From contig NZ_CP142675.1 of NCBI RefSeq assembly GCF_036365825.1, forward strand, positions 930,001-994,000: DNA of 64,000 bases. The letters are read 5' to 3'. The position numbers and the translations under genes were made by a program. This DNA comes from Qipengyuania sp. HL-TH1 (GTDB lineage Bacteria; Pseudomonadota; Alphaproteobacteria; Sphingomonadales; Sphingomonadaceae). Shown here one piece after another: positions 11,801 to 19,968 of this stretch (its first letter is position 1; each line of letters begins with the position of its first letter). Under the pieces are notes generated by a model. The model did no database searches. It was not told where the DNA came from and saw nothing but the letters and a program-made list of their open reading frames with translations.

Positions 11801-12035
11801 CCATGTAGAGGAAACCCTCGACGCCGTTGAGCTGCTGTTCGATCACCTGTGTGACGTTCTGCTCGAGCGTCTCCGCATCGGCGCCGGGATAGACCACGTT
11901 GATCGCCAACGAAGGCGGGGCGACCTCGGGATATTGTTCGATCGGCAAGGCGCGCAGGGCGATAAAGCCCGACAGCAGGATGCCCAGCGAGATCACCCAG
12001 GCGAAGATCGGCCGGTCAATGAAGAAACGCGCCAT
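8823..12035 (-). CDS. RND multidrug efflux pump, HAE1 family (AcrB/MexB-like)
   Basis: Proton-driven inner-membrane exporter of hydrophobic and amphiphilic compounds, 1070 aa, full length. It starts MARFFIDRPIFAWV, as AcrB homologues do. The TM4 proton-relay pair is in GILVDDAIVVIENVE, the TM10 lysine in GLAAKNAILIVEFA, and HAE1 porter signatures such as PIEQYPEVAPP are present. The ATG at 12035 is preferred over a TTG two codons upstream because AAGGCGG is well placed before it. The upstream adaptor stop lies two bases before the start, and the downstream channel overlaps by four bases. Confidence 0.95.
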   Translation of the reverse strand: MARFFIDRPIFAWVISLGILLSGFIALRALPIEQYPEVAPPSLAINVVYPGADAETLEQNVTQVIEQQLNGVEGFLYMASSSLSNGTASITLTFEAGTDIDIAQTEVQNRLSTVEARLPEEVRRQGITVRQANAGFLMIVALTSESGTLDSTDLGNIASTQVIDELRRVTGVGDVTLFGSEYAMRIWLDPEKLASYNLSPSAVVAAIREQNAQTAGGSLGALPLQEGQQITATITTENRFETEDEFRRIILRADAGGASVRLGDVARVEIGAQSYATSTTLNGQAMAGMAVQLATGANALATAEGVNERMAEIGAGLPDDVAWSIPYDTTPFVEVSVEEVVKTLIEAMVLVFLVMFLFLQNWRATLIPTLVVPIALAGACLGLWLFGFSINVLTLFGMVLAIGILVDDAIVVIENVERIMREEGLGPLAATRKAMDQITGAIIGITLVLIAVFLPMAFFPGSTGGIYRQFSVTLAISIFFSAVLALSLTPALCATFLRMEDVQDHNATEEGELDEPRPLPEGWRGRVEQGRRAAGRFFGGFNRWFARMTEKYGRTNAAILGRPMRGLAVFLLLAGITGLLFVRLPGGFLPTEDQGYVITVVQSPTGSTQERLDEAIAPVEAFWQSREEVERVVVVRGFSFFGQGQNNAMMFTPLKDWSERSGAESSAEGLVGQAMGTFMRLDNALAFAIQPPAIQSLGQASGFTMKLQDRAGLGRDALTDARNQLLGMASQSETLANIRPEDQPPAPQLHVEVDRVQARAMGLSMDDVNNALSINFGSAYANDFNRQGRVLQVLVQADAPHRMTPEDVLSLRIPNAQGALVPFSSFATAEWTAGPPSLARYNGYPAMTLSGTAAPGQSSGAALSEMEQLASQMPEGIGFEWTGISYEEKQAGGQIGLLLGLSVVIVFLVLAALYESWSVPLSVLLIVPMGVLGAVLSTMARGLSADIYFNVGLITIIGLAAKNAILIVEFAIEQEDDGKSPLEAVKTAALLRLRPIIMTSLAFILGMVPLVLSTGAGAASRIAVGTGVMGGMIAATLIGIFVIPLLYLLVRTRIGKRKPTPASDLEGEPA

Positions 12036-12037
12036 GA

Positions 12038-13203
12038 TCAATCCGCCTTTGCAGCGGGCGTGGGGGCTGCGGCCTTGCGGCCGGTGGCGGCATTGGCGAT
12101 CTGCACGGGCATGCCGGGCTGCAGTTTCTGCAGGTTCGACACGATCACCCGGTCGCCGGGTTTGAGCCCGCTTTCCACGACCCAGCTATCACCCATCAGC
12201 TGGCCCAGCTTGACGGGGCGGACCGCGGCCTTCCCGTCCTTGTCGACGATCATCACCGTGCCGCCCGCATCGGCCACCGTGACCGCGCGCTGCGGAATGG
12301 CGATTACATCGGTGACCTTGCCGGCATAAATTCGCGCGTTGACGAATTCGCCCGGCAGCAGGAGCCCGTCGGGATTGGGAAACTCGGCGCGCAGCTGGAC
12401 CGTGCCGGTCGCCTCGTCGACCGAGAAGTCGAGGAATTCGATCAGACCGGGCAGTTCGTATTCGGTCCCATCGGGGAACAGCAGCCGGACCTCGACCGCA
12501 TCGCCGGGAGCAAGGTCAAGCTGACCGCTGGCAATCGCGCGGCGGATCTGGAGCACTTCGGTGGCCGATTGCGAGAAGGAGACGTAGATCGGCGAGATCT
12601 GCTCGATCCGCGTCATCAGCGTTCCCTCCGCCTGCGACACCAGCGCGCCTTCGGTCACCGCAGCACGTCCGGCGCGGCCCGAAATCGGTGCGCGAACCGT
12701 GGTATAGCCGAGCTGGAGCGAGGACGCGCGCAGCTGCGCCTGGATCTGCGCGACATTGGCATTGGCTTCGCGCGCGGCGGCCTGCGCAGCGTCGAATTCC
12801 TGACCGCTGATGGCATTCTCGGCAACCAGCGGGCGATAGCGTGCGACCACTGCATTTGCATTTGCCGCAGTGGCCTTGGCGCGGTCGCGAGGCTGGCCTG
12901 CGTCTGCGCATAGCTGGCGCGCAGTTCCGCCGGATCGATGCGGAACAGTGCCTGCCCCTGTCCGACATCGGTGCCCTCTTCATAGACCCGCTGCTGGACG
13001 ATCCCGGTGACGCGTGCGCGGACTTCCGCGACCCGGACCGGCTCGACGCGTCCGGGCAGTTCGAGAATGTTGTCGAGATCGGTTTCGCCGACCGTGATCG
13101 TCCGGACCGGGATGGCCTGGCCCTCTGGCGCCGTATCGGGTGACGAGCAGGCGGCGGCTACGAGACCGAGCAGAAGCAGGAGCAGAGTGCGAAGATGCGT
13201 CAT
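12038..13203 (-). pseudogene. RND efflux periplasmic adaptor (AcrA/MexA-like), single-base frameshift
   Basis: Membrane-fusion lipoprotein linking pump and channel. The N-terminus from the ATG at 13203 (AAGGAA upstream) is a lipoprotein signal with Cys after LVAAA, then GRVEPVRVAEVRARVTGIV, a lipoyl half-motif. Near 12874-12887 the frame breaks after QASLATA. Restoring one base there gives ...ATAKATAANANAVVARYRPLV, and the protein continues with the hairpin, second lipoyl half (VRAPISGRAGRA), beta-barrel and C-terminal domain to ...TPAAKAD. The total is 388 aa once repaired, normal for the family. Divergent from the TetR gene. Sequencing error is more likely than gene loss because pump and channel are intact. 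Confidence 0.9.
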
Positions 13204-13262
13204 GGGGATTCCTTGCGAGGTGCGACTCACCCTGCGACCGGTGGTGCGATTAGCGCCGCGTT

Positions 13263-13293
13263 TTGACAATTTCGATACACTTGTAAATTGACA
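13263..13293. promoter_or_regulatory. candidate TetR operator / divergent promoter
   Basis: The AT-rich gap between the efflux adaptor and the tetR gene contains an inverted repeat CAATTT-N12-AAATTG (13267-13290) flanked by two TTGACA hexamers (13263-13268 and 13288-13293) that could serve as -35 elements. Size and position fit a TetR-family operator controlling both directions. This is inference from layout only; no -10 box is convincing. Confidence 0.45.
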
Positions 13294-13322
13294 TTTTTGC
13301 ATCAGATGTCCAGTTAACCTGC

Positions 13323-13892
13323 ATGGAAGAGAGAGCATGCAGGATCGCCGCGGCGGGCTATGGGGTCATCAGCCAGTACGGCATCAGACGCGCCACAATG
13401 AACGATGTCGCTACGGCAGCGGGAGTTTCGCGCCAGACCATATACAATGTCTTCCCGAATCGCGAGGCGCTGCTGCTCGGCGTCGCGCGGTATCATTTCG
13501 AATCGAAGTGGAGGGCGATACGCGAGTTCTGCGCCACGACCCCTGACCGGCGCAAACGGTTCGAGGCATTGCTCGACAATCTGGTCATCGAGCCTTGGGA
13601 ATCGATGCAGTCGATGCCGCATGCCGACGAGCTCGAGCTCGAACTGGCCACCACGATCAAGCAGGAACTCGTCGAGGTTCACCTCGAGGCACAGCGCAAT
13701 CTTTGTGAATTCCTGCTCGAATATCAGGAGGCGCTCGAACGCCGGCACATTACCGCCAAGGGGCTTGGCGAAATGCTCCACCATTCGATCGTCGGCCTGA
13801 AAATGAGCACCACGACGCGCGAACAGATCGAATCCGTCGCCGCCACCATGCTGGCCTGCTTGCTGGCGCTTACCGATCCGGATGGCGCGTAA
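13323..13892 (+). CDS. TetR/AcrR family transcriptional repressor
   Basis: Likely local repressor of the divergent RND efflux operon. Of 189 aa, the N-terminal helix-turn-helix (about 5-50) contains the family pattern ATMNDVATAAGVSRQTIYNVFPNREALL. The remaining helical domain has no recognisable ligand signature. No strong ribosome binding site precedes the ATG at 13323; the HTH begins so close to it that a later start is unlikely. Divergent TetR plus RND operon is a standard autoregulated arrangement; the inducer is unknown. Confidence 0.88.
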   Translation: MEERACRIAAAGYGVISQYGIRRATMNDVATAAGVSRQTIYNVFPNREALLLGVARYHFESKWRAIREFCATTPDRRKRFEALLDNLVIEPWESMQSMPHADELELELATTIKQELVEVHLEAQRNLCEFLLEYQEALERRHITAKGLGEMLHHSIVGLKMSTTTREQIESVAATMLACLLALTDPDGA

Positions 13893-14031
13893 AGCGGATA
13901 TTGGCCTGTGTTCCGGGACGCATCCGGACACGCCGAAAGCGGCTAGTGATCAGCTCAAATCGCGCGCGGCCGCGTGCCGTTCCGCCACAGGGACGCAAGC
14001 GGATCCTCGATCTGGATGCTACAATAGAAGT

Positions 14032-14108
14032 TGGTCGGGGAGAGAGGATTCGAACCTCCGGCCCCTGCCTCCCGAAGACAGTGCTCTACCAGGCTGAGCT
14101 ACTCCCCG
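14032..14108 (-). tRNA. tRNA-Pro (CGG)
   Basis: A 77-nt cloverleaf including the encoded CCA. Acceptor CGGGGAG pairs with CTCCCCG, the D arm is GCTC...GAGC, the anticodon stem CTGTC/GGCAG encloses loop TTCGGGA giving anticodon CGG, and the T arm is GGAGG-TTCGAAT-CCTCT. G37 after the anticodon is typical of tRNA-Pro. Confidence 0.95.
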
Positions 14109-14246
14109 ACCGGATCGGCCCGCGGCTTTGTGAAGCCTTGGGTGCGAAGCAAGGCGCGCCCTATAGGTGGGGATTGCGGCACACGCAAGCAGGCAATTCG
14201 GGCAAATCGGGCCTAGGAAGAATCTCCGCAGCAAAACGAGCATCCC

Positions 14247-15173
14247 GTGTCCGAATCGCACCCTGAACAGCCCTATCTCGAACTCATGCGCCGCATCTGG
14301 TCGGAGGGTGACGAACGGATGGACCGGACCGGCGTCGGAACGCGGTCGGTCTTCGGCGCGATGCTGCGGTTCGACCTCGCCGACGGCGCGATGCCGCTGG
14401 TGACGACCAAACGGGTTTACTGGAAGACCGCGACGCGCGAATTGTTGTGGTTCCTTACCGGCAACACCAACATCCGCCCGCTCGTGCTCCAAGGCGTCAA
14501 GATATGGAACGAATGGCCGCATGCGCGCTATGTGAAGGAAACGGGCGAGGCGATCGCGCTGGAGCAATTCGTACAGCGGATCGCGGGGGACGAAACCTTC
14601 GCCGCGCGCTGGGGCGACCTCGGCCCGGTCTACGGCAAGCAATGGGTTGATTGGCCGACCTACGAAGCGCAGGGCGATGGCAGCTACCGGTCGGGGCCGG
14701 GGATCAACCAGGTCGCGCAGGTGGTCGAATCGCTGCGCAGCAATCCGGGTAGCCGGCGGCATATCATCGAGGGCTGGAACGTCGCCGAACTCGATGCGAT
14801 GGCGCTGCCGCCGTGTCACAAGACCTATCAGTTCCATGTTGCGGGGGATCGCCTCAACTGCCTGCTCTACCAGCGCAGCTGCGATGTCGCGCTGGGGCTG
14901 CCGTTCAACCTGTGGTCGGCAGCGTTGCTGACGCGGATGATCGCGCAGCAGGTCGGCCTCGAGCCCGGCGAGCTCGTCTGGACGGGCGGGGACACGCACC
15001 TCTATCTCAACCACGAAGCACTGATAGACGAGCAGCTGTCGCGGGAACCGCAGGGTCGCCCGCGCCTTGAGATAGTGCGGCGTCCGCCTTCCATCTTCGA
15101 CTACGCGATCGAGGATTTCGTGGTTCACGATTACACGCCGCATGCGCCGATCAAGGCGCCCGTCGCGGTGTGA
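14247..15173 (+). CDS. thyA: thymidylate synthase (ThyA)
   Basis: Folate-dependent methylation of dUMP to dTMP in the cytosol. 308 aa from a GTG start. The catalytic cysteine is C190 in ALPPCHKTYQFHV, the phosphate-binding arginines are in GSRRHIIEGWN, and GLPFNLWSAA and DTHLYLNH are the substrate and folate signatures. It is longer than the 264-aa E. coli enzyme because of an insertion around residues 95-125, a form known in other bacteria. It stands alone between tRNA-Pro and the bkd operon. Confidence 0.96.
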   Translation: MSESHPEQPYLELMRRIWSEGDERMDRTGVGTRSVFGAMLRFDLADGAMPLVTTKRVYWKTATRELLWFLTGNTNIRPLVLQGVKIWNEWPHARYVKETGEAIALEQFVQRIAGDETFAARWGDLGPVYGKQWVDWPTYEAQGDGSYRSGPGINQVAQVVESLRSNPGSRRHIIEGWNVAELDAMALPPCHKTYQFHVAGDRLNCLLYQRSCDVALGLPFNLWSAALLTRMIAQQVGLEPGELVWTGGDTHLYLNHEALIDEQLSREPQGRPRLEIVRRPPSIFDYAIEDFVVHDYTPHAPIKAPVAV

Positions 15174-15186
15174 TTCGGCCCCTGAC

Positions 15187-15215
15187 TTGACCGTTTCCCA
15201 TCCGTGAAATAAAAT
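15187..15215 (+). promoter_or_regulatory. sigma70-type promoter of the bkd operon
   Basis: TTGACC (15187-15192), a 17-base spacer and TAAAAT (15210-15215) make a near-consensus housekeeping promoter 39 bases before the E1 alpha start. It is the clearest promoter I found in the window. It begins only 13 bases after the thyA stop, so the operon is probably expressed independently of thyA. Confidence 0.65.
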
Positions 15216-15253
15216 AACGCCTAAGCGTAAGATTGCGTCTGGGAGACGATTCT

Positions 15254-16555
15254 ATGGCCGACAGGCCCAAGGGTAGTGCAGAAGGCGAGAACCGTCCGGC
15301 TCTCTCGCTGCATGTGCCCGAACCCAAGTTCCGGCCGGGCGACACGGTCGATTTCTCGCACATCGACGTGCCCGAGGCCGGCAGCATGGCGCGGCCCGAC
15401 GAGGCCTGTGACCCTGCGGAGATGCGCGATCTGGCTTATGGGCTGGTCCGCGTGCTGGGCGATGACGACAAGGCACACGGGCCGTGGGATCCCAAGCTCG
15501 ACGCGGACACGCTGCGCGCCATGCTCGGCCACATGGCGATGACGCGCGCGTTCGACGAACGCATGTTTCGCGGCCAGCGGCAGGGCAAGACCAGCTTCTA
15601 TATGAAGTGCACCGGCGAGGAGGCGACCAGCGTCTCGGCCTCGATGGCGCTGGCGGGGGACGACATGGTCTTTCCCAGCTACCGCCAGCAGGGCATCCTG
15701 ATCCAGCGCGGTTACCCGCTGATCGAGATGATCAACCAGATCTACTCGAACAAGGGCGACAAGCTGAAGGGCCGCCAGCTGCCGATCATGTATTCGAGCC
15801 GCGAGCACAGCTTCTTCACCATCAGCGGCAATCTCGCGACGCAGACCCCGCAGGCGGTGGGCTGGGCAATGGCCAGCGCGATGAAGGGCGACAGCCGGAT
15901 CGCCGCGACGTGGGTGGGCGAGGGCAGCACCGCGGAGGGCGACTTCCATTCGGCCTGCACCTTCGCGACGGTGTATAATGCACCGGTTATCCTCAACGTT
16001 ATCAACAACCAGTGGGCGATCTCCAGCTTCAGTGGTTTCGCCGGGGCGGAGCGCACCACCTTTGCCGCACGCGCACTGGGCTACGGCCTTGCGGGTCTGC
16101 GGGTGGACGGCAACGACGCGCTGGCGTGTTATGCCGCTGAACGCTGGGCAGCCAATCGCGCGCGCGCCAACGCCGGGCCGACGCTGATCGAGTTCTTTAC
16201 CTACCGGGCCGAAGGGCATTCCACCTCGGACGATCCTAGCGGCTATCGCAGCGCGCAGGAACGCAGCGAATGGCCGCTCGGCGATCCGGTGATGCGGCTG
16301 AAGAACCACCTCATCGCGCTTGGCGAATGGGACGAGGAGCGGCAGGAGAAGATGGACCTCGAGGCGGCCGAACACGTCAAGAAGGTGACCAAGGAAGCCG
16401 AGGCCAACGGTATCCTCGGCCACGGTCTCCACCACCCGTTCCGCACCATGTTCGAAGACGTCTTCGAAGAGCTTCCCTGGCACCTGCGCGAGCAGGCTGA
16501 CCAGGCGGTGCACGAGCGCAAGACCAAGTTTCCCGAAGGATTGCCCGAGGCATGA
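15254..16555 (+). CDS. bkdA1: branched-chain 2-oxoacid dehydrogenase E1, alpha subunit
   Basis: Thiamine diphosphate-dependent E1 alpha of 3-methyl-2-oxobutanoate dehydrogenase, 433 aa. With E1 beta it decarboxylates the oxoacids of Val, Leu and Ile. The TPP-binding motif appears as GEGSTAEGDFHSA ... NVINNQWAIS, and the loop with regulatory-type serine is HSTSDDPSGYR. The ATG at 15254 is used rather than an in-frame upstream start because GGGAGA precedes it and the product begins MADRPKG. The stop overlaps the next start (ATGA), so the subunits are translationally coupled. No E3 gene is present in the window. Confidence 0.95.
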   Translation: MADRPKGSAEGENRPALSLHVPEPKFRPGDTVDFSHIDVPEAGSMARPDEACDPAEMRDLAYGLVRVLGDDDKAHGPWDPKLDADTLRAMLGHMAMTRAFDERMFRGQRQGKTSFYMKCTGEEATSVSASMALAGDDMVFPSYRQQGILIQRGYPLIEMINQIYSNKGDKLKGRQLPIMYSSREHSFFTISGNLATQTPQAVGWAMASAMKGDSRIAATWVGEGSTAEGDFHSACTFATVYNAPVILNVINNQWAISSFSGFAGAERTTFAARALGYGLAGLRVDGNDALACYAAERWAANRARANAGPTLIEFFTYRAEGHSTSDDPSGYRSAQERSEWPLGDPVMRLKNHLIALGEWDEERQEKMDLEAAEHVKKVTKEAEANGILGHGLHHPFRTMFEDVFEELPWHLREQADQAVHERKTKFPEGLPEA

Positions 16556-17613
16556 GCGAGACCCAGACCAAGGACCTGCCCGCAGGCACGCAGGACGGTG
16601 AACGCCGTCTCAATATGATCGAGGCGATCAACGATGCGCTCGACGTGTCGATGGGCCGCGACGACGATGTCGTGGTGATGGGCGAGGACGTCGGCTATTT
16701 CGGCGGCGTCTTCCGCTGCACCGCGGGGCTGCAGGACAAATACGGCAAGACGCGCGTGTTCGACACGCCGATCAACGAATGCGGGATCATCGCGGTGGCA
16801 GTGGGGATGGGCGCCTATGGCCTGCGCCCGGTGCCTGAGATTCAGTTCGCCGATTACATCTACCCCGGGCTCGACCAGCTGATCTCCGAGGCGGCGCGCC
16901 TGCGCTATCGTTCGGCAGGCGAATATATTGCACCGATGACCGTCCGATCGCCCTTTGGCGGGGGCATCTTCGGCGGCCAGACGCACAGCCAGAGCCCAGA
17001 AGCGATCTTTACGCATGTATCGGGCCTCAAGACGGTTATCCCGGCCACGCCCTATGACGCCAAGGGGCTGCTGATCTCGTGCATCGAGGACAATGACCCG
17101 GTCATCTTCTTCGAACCCAAGCGCATCTACAACGGCCCGTTCTCGGGCTATTACGACAAGCCGGTGCAGCCGTGGAAGAAGTTCGACGCCAGCGTCGTGC
17201 CCGAAGGCTATTACAAGATCCCGCTGGGCAAGGCGCGGCACGTCACCGAAGGCGACCGGCTGACCGTCCTCGCCTATGGCACGATGGTCCATGTGGTCGA
17301 GGCGGTGTGCCGCGAGAAGGGCGTCGAAGCCGACATCCTCGACCTGCGCACGCTGGTTCCGCTCGACATCGAAGCGATCGAAGCCTCGATCGAACGCACC
17401 GGGCGCTGCCTGATCGTGCACGAAGCGACCCGGACGAGCGGTTTCGGGGCGGAGCTTTCCGCGCTGGTGACCGAGCGCTGTTTCTATCATCTCGAAGCCC
17501 CGGTCGAACGCGTGACCGGCTTCGACACACCCTATCCCCACAGCCTCGAATGGGCCTATTTCCCCGGTCCGATCCGCATCGGCGAGGCCATCGACAAGAT
17601 CCTCAAGGACTGA
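16552..17613 (+). CDS. bkdA2: branched-chain 2-oxoacid dehydrogenase E1, beta subunit
   Basis: Transketolase-like E1 beta subunit, 353 aa, partner of the upstream alpha subunit. Family features include the N-terminal MIEAINDALD and VVVMGEDVGYFGGVF segment, FADYIYPGLDQLISEAARLRYRS in the cofactor domain, and the C-terminal transketolase domain with DLRTLVPLDIEAI. The last residues RIGEAIDKILKD are typical. Four-base overlap with E1 alpha and only four bases to the E2 start confirm one operon. Confidence 0.96.
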   Translation: MSETQTKDLPAGTQDGERRLNMIEAINDALDVSMGRDDDVVVMGEDVGYFGGVFRCTAGLQDKYGKTRVFDTPINECGIIAVAVGMGAYGLRPVPEIQFADYIYPGLDQLISEAARLRYRSAGEYIAPMTVRSPFGGGIFGGQTHSQSPEAIFTHVSGLKTVIPATPYDAKGLLISCIEDNDPVIFFEPKRIYNGPFSGYYDKPVQPWKKFDASVVPEGYYKIPLGKARHVTEGDRLTVLAYGTMVHVVEAVCREKGVEADILDLRTLVPLDIEAIEASIERTGRCLIVHEATRTSGFGAELSALVTERCFYHLEAPVERVTGFDTPYPHSLEWAYFPGPIRIGEAIDKILKD

Positions 17614-17617
17614 TCCC

Positions 17618-18931
17618 ATGGCGAAATTCACCTTCAACATGCCCGATATCGGCGAAGGCATCGCCGAGGCCGAGATTGTGCAATGGCACAAGCAGGTCGG
17701 CGATCAGATCAGCGAAGACGAAGAATTCGTCGACATGATGACCGACAAGGCCACCGTGCCGATGGAAAGCCCCGTGAACGGCAAGATCCTCGAGATCGCC
17801 GGCGGGGAGGGCGACATGGTATCGATCGGCTCGATGCTCGTCGTCATCGAGGTCGAAGGCGAAGTGCCTGAGGATGTCGTCGAGGAAGCCGCGCCTGCAA
17901 CCGAGGCTGCGCCCGCATCGGCCCCCGCGCCGAAGGACGAGGCGGTCGAGGAACGGATCGAGGTCGAGAACTCGGATGCGTCCGATGCCGACGATGCGCT
18001 GGCGGCCGATCCGAAGCCCGAGCCGCTTCCTGCGCCGACGCCCGCGCCCGAACCGGTCCAGCACGCCAAAGTTCTCGCCACCCCGGCGGTGCGCAAGCGC
18101 GCCAAGGACCTCGGCGTCGACCTGGCGCAGGTGAAGCCGGCCGAGGACGGCCGCGTTCGGCACGGCGATCTCGACCAGTTCCTGTCCTACAATGCCGGCT
18201 ATGGCGCCGCCGCCGCGCCCCGTGCGGACGAAGAGAAGAAGGTCATCGGCATGCGCCGCCGTATCGCCGAGAACATGGCTGCATCGAAGCGCAACATCCC
18301 GCATTTCTCCTATGTCGAGGAATGCGATGTCACCGATCTGGAAGTGCTGCGTGCGCAGCTCAACAGCAACCGCGGCGACAAGCCCAAGCTGACCATCCTG
18401 CCGCTGCTGATCACCGCGATCTGCAAGACGCTGCCCGACTTCCCGATGATCAACGCCCGCTACGACGACGAAGGCGGTGTGGTGACACGTCACGGCGCGG
18501 TGCATCTGGGCATGGCTGCGCAGACCGATGCCGGGCTGATGGTCCCGGTGATCCGGGATGCGCAGGCGAAGAACCCGTGGCAACTCGCCAACGAAATCTC
18601 GCGCCTGGCCGAGGCAGCCCGTAGCGGCACGGCGAAGAGCGAGGAATTGCAGGGCGGCACGCTGACGGTCACTTCGCTCGGCCCCCTGGGCGGCGTGGCG
18701 ACGACACCGGTTATCAATCGCCCCGAAGTCGCGATCATCGGCCCCAACCGCATCATCGAACGCCCGATGTATGTCACCGGCAGCGATGGCGCCGAGCGGA
18801 TCGAGAAGCGCAAGCTGATGAATATCTCGATTAGCTGCGACCACCGCGTGGTCGATGGCTGGGACGCGGCGAGCTTCGTCCAGGCGCTCAAGAAGCTGCT
18901 CGAAACCCCGGCGCTGATCCTCGTGGATTGA
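17618..18931 (+). CDS. bkdB: branched-chain 2-oxoacid dehydrogenase E2 (dihydrolipoyl acyltransferase)
   Basis: Core acyltransferase of the complex, 437 aa. Domains in order: one lipoyl domain with the lipoylated lysine K44 in MTDKATVPME, an Ala/Pro/Glu-rich linker (about 85-150), a peripheral subunit-binding domain (TPAVRKRAKDLGVDL ... GRVRHGDLDQF), and the catalytic domain ending in the CoA-transferase motif SCDHRVVDGWDA. It receives acyl groups from E1 and passes electrons to an E3 that must be encoded elsewhere. Last gene of the promoter-driven operon, followed closely by the DUF1801 gene. Confidence 0.96.
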   Translation: MAKFTFNMPDIGEGIAEAEIVQWHKQVGDQISEDEEFVDMMTDKATVPMESPVNGKILEIAGGEGDMVSIGSMLVVIEVEGEVPEDVVEEAAPATEAAPASAPAPKDEAVEERIEVENSDASDADDALAADPKPEPLPAPTPAPEPVQHAKVLATPAVRKRAKDLGVDLAQVKPAEDGRVRHGDLDQFLSYNAGYGAAAAPRADEEKKVIGMRRRIAENMAASKRNIPHFSYVEECDVTDLEVLRAQLNSNRGDKPKLTILPLLITAICKTLPDFPMINARYDDEGGVVTRHGAVHLGMAAQTDAGLMVPVIRDAQAKNPWQLANEISRLAEAARSGTAKSEELQGGTLTVTSLGPLGGVATTPVINRPEVAIIGPNRIIERPMYVTGSDGAERIEKRKLMNISISCDHRVVDGWDAASFVQALKKLLETPALILVD

Positions 18932-18938
18932 TCTGCTA

Positions 18939-18965
18939 GGCTGTCACGCATGACGCGTGACAGCC
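18939..18965 (+). promoter_or_regulatory. perfect 11-bp hairpin enclosing a start codon
   Basis: GGCTGTCACGC (18939-18949) and GCGTGACAGCC (18955-18965) are exact reverse complements, separated by the five bases ATGAC. The ATG in the loop is the probable start codon of the downstream DUF1801/YdeI gene. No T-run follows on either strand, so it is not an ordinary terminator. It could control translation initiation as RNA or be a protein-binding palindrome in DNA. Confidence 0.6.
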
Positions 18966-19519
18966 GAGTCGACGAATACATCGACAGGGCGCAGCCTTTT
19001 GCGCAGCCGATCCTGCACCACATTCGTGATCTCGTGCACCGGGCGCTGCCCGATACGGTCGAGGCGATCAAATGGGGCGTCCCGCATTTCGTGGTAGGCG
19101 GGAAGAATGCCGTCGGGATGGCGGCGTTCAAGAACCATGCGTCCCTAATGCTGTGCAGCGAAGAATTCGCTGGCGGCGGAATGGGAAATTTCGGCCGGAT
19201 CACCGCGCTCGACATGCTTCCCGCCGATGATGAGCTGATCGCGCGGTTCAAACAGGCGGCCCAGGATGCGCAAGCGCCTATGGCCGCCCGGCAGAGGCCG
19301 AAGCCGCCGATCGCGATGCCCGACGATTTCCGCGATGCGCTCGCCAGGTGCGACGGTGCGATTGCCGTCTGGAAGGGTTTTACCGATGCCCAGCGACGCG
19401 ATTATCTCGATTGGGTGGTAAGCGCCAAACGCGAAGCGACCCGCGCGAAACGCATTGCCACCGCTGCCGTATGGATCGGCGAGGGCAAGCGGCGTAACTG
19501 GAAATATGAAAGCTGTTAG
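18950..19519 (+). CDS. DUF1801 / YdeI-OmpD-associated family protein
   Basis: Function not established. 189 aa, soluble. The N-terminal about 120 residues match the DUF1801 (YdhG-like) fold pattern with IKWGVPHFVV. The C-terminal part (FRDALARCDGAIAVWKGFTDAQRRDYLDWVVSAKR ... EGKRRNWKYE) is the YdeI/OmpD-associated helical tail whose aligned R-x(n)-W-K-Y end is typical. The start at 18950 gives the expected family N-terminus (RDSRVDEYID). The ATG lies in a perfect hairpin loop and no Shine-Dalgarno is visible, so expression may be conditional. It follows bkdB by 18 bases and could be co-transcribed. Confidence 0.8.
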   Translation: MTRDSRVDEYIDRAQPFAQPILHHIRDLVHRALPDTVEAIKWGVPHFVVGGKNAVGMAAFKNHASLMLCSEEFAGGGMGNFGRITALDMLPADDELIARFKQAAQDAQAPMAARQRPKPPIAMPDDFRDALARCDGAIAVWKGFTDAQRRDYLDWVVSAKREATRAKRIATAAVWIGEGKRRNWKYESC

Positions 19520-19674
19520 GGCCGCTGGGCGAGGCGGCTAATCCGCGTATCGCCGTCGCCGCCGGACCCCGGTGCGATATAGGCCGATTGCTGGATGCCG
19601 AAAGCCGATTGGGTCGCACCTCCGCCGGCACAAAGCAGGCCGATGGAAAAGGCGAGAATGGCTCTTGTCAGCAT
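19516..19674 (-). CDS. small predicted secreted protein, 52 aa
   Basis: Unrecognised. The minus-strand frame reads MLTRAILAFSIGLLCAGGGA and then a polar tail rich in Gln, Ser, Gly and Asp ending in RLAQRP. The first 20 residues are a convincing signal peptide (one Arg, hydrophobic core, small residues before a likely cleavage site). A GGGGG tract sits about eight bases before the ATG. The stop codon overlaps the convergent DUF1801 stop. Length and lack of homologues I recognise keep confidence moderate. Confidence 0.5.
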   Translation of the reverse strand: MLTRAILAFSIGLLCAGGGATQSAFGIQQSAYIAPGSGGDGDTRISRLAQRP

Positions 19675-19860
19675 GTCAGCCCCCCATTTTACCCCGCGTG
19701 CAAAGTCTGATCAGATTATCGGCAAAGAGGGTTAAAAATGGGTAAATCCGGTCCCGGTTTCGGCGCGTGCGGACAAGTGCCAAAAAACCGCAACATCGGC
19801 CATTGACAGGAATCGGACCCTGCCTTAGTGGCGCGGCTCCCAAGCGGTGCAACGCTTCAA

Positions 19861-19937
19861 GCGGGTGTAGCTCAGATGGTTAGAGTGCCGGCCTGTCACG
19901 CCGGAGGTCGCGGGTTCGAGCCCCGTCACTCGCGCCA
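19861..19937 (+). tRNA. tRNA-Asp (GTC)
   Basis: A 77-nt cloverleaf with encoded CCA. Acceptor GCGGGTG pairs with CACTCGC (one G-T), D arm GCTC...GAGT, anticodon stem CCGGC/GCCGG with loop CTGTCAC giving anticodon GTC, T arm GCGGG-TTCGAGC-CCCGT. A TTGACA at 19803-19808 upstream may be its -35 element, but no good -10 is visible. Confidence 0.96.
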
Positions 19938-19968
19938 CTTGGGACGTTTTCTGACAATAGTCTGACGC

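Noticed and set aside
9420..12329. 969-codon open frame on the plus strand opposite the RND pump
   Set aside because: Antisense shadow of the pump gene; composition is that of reversed codons.
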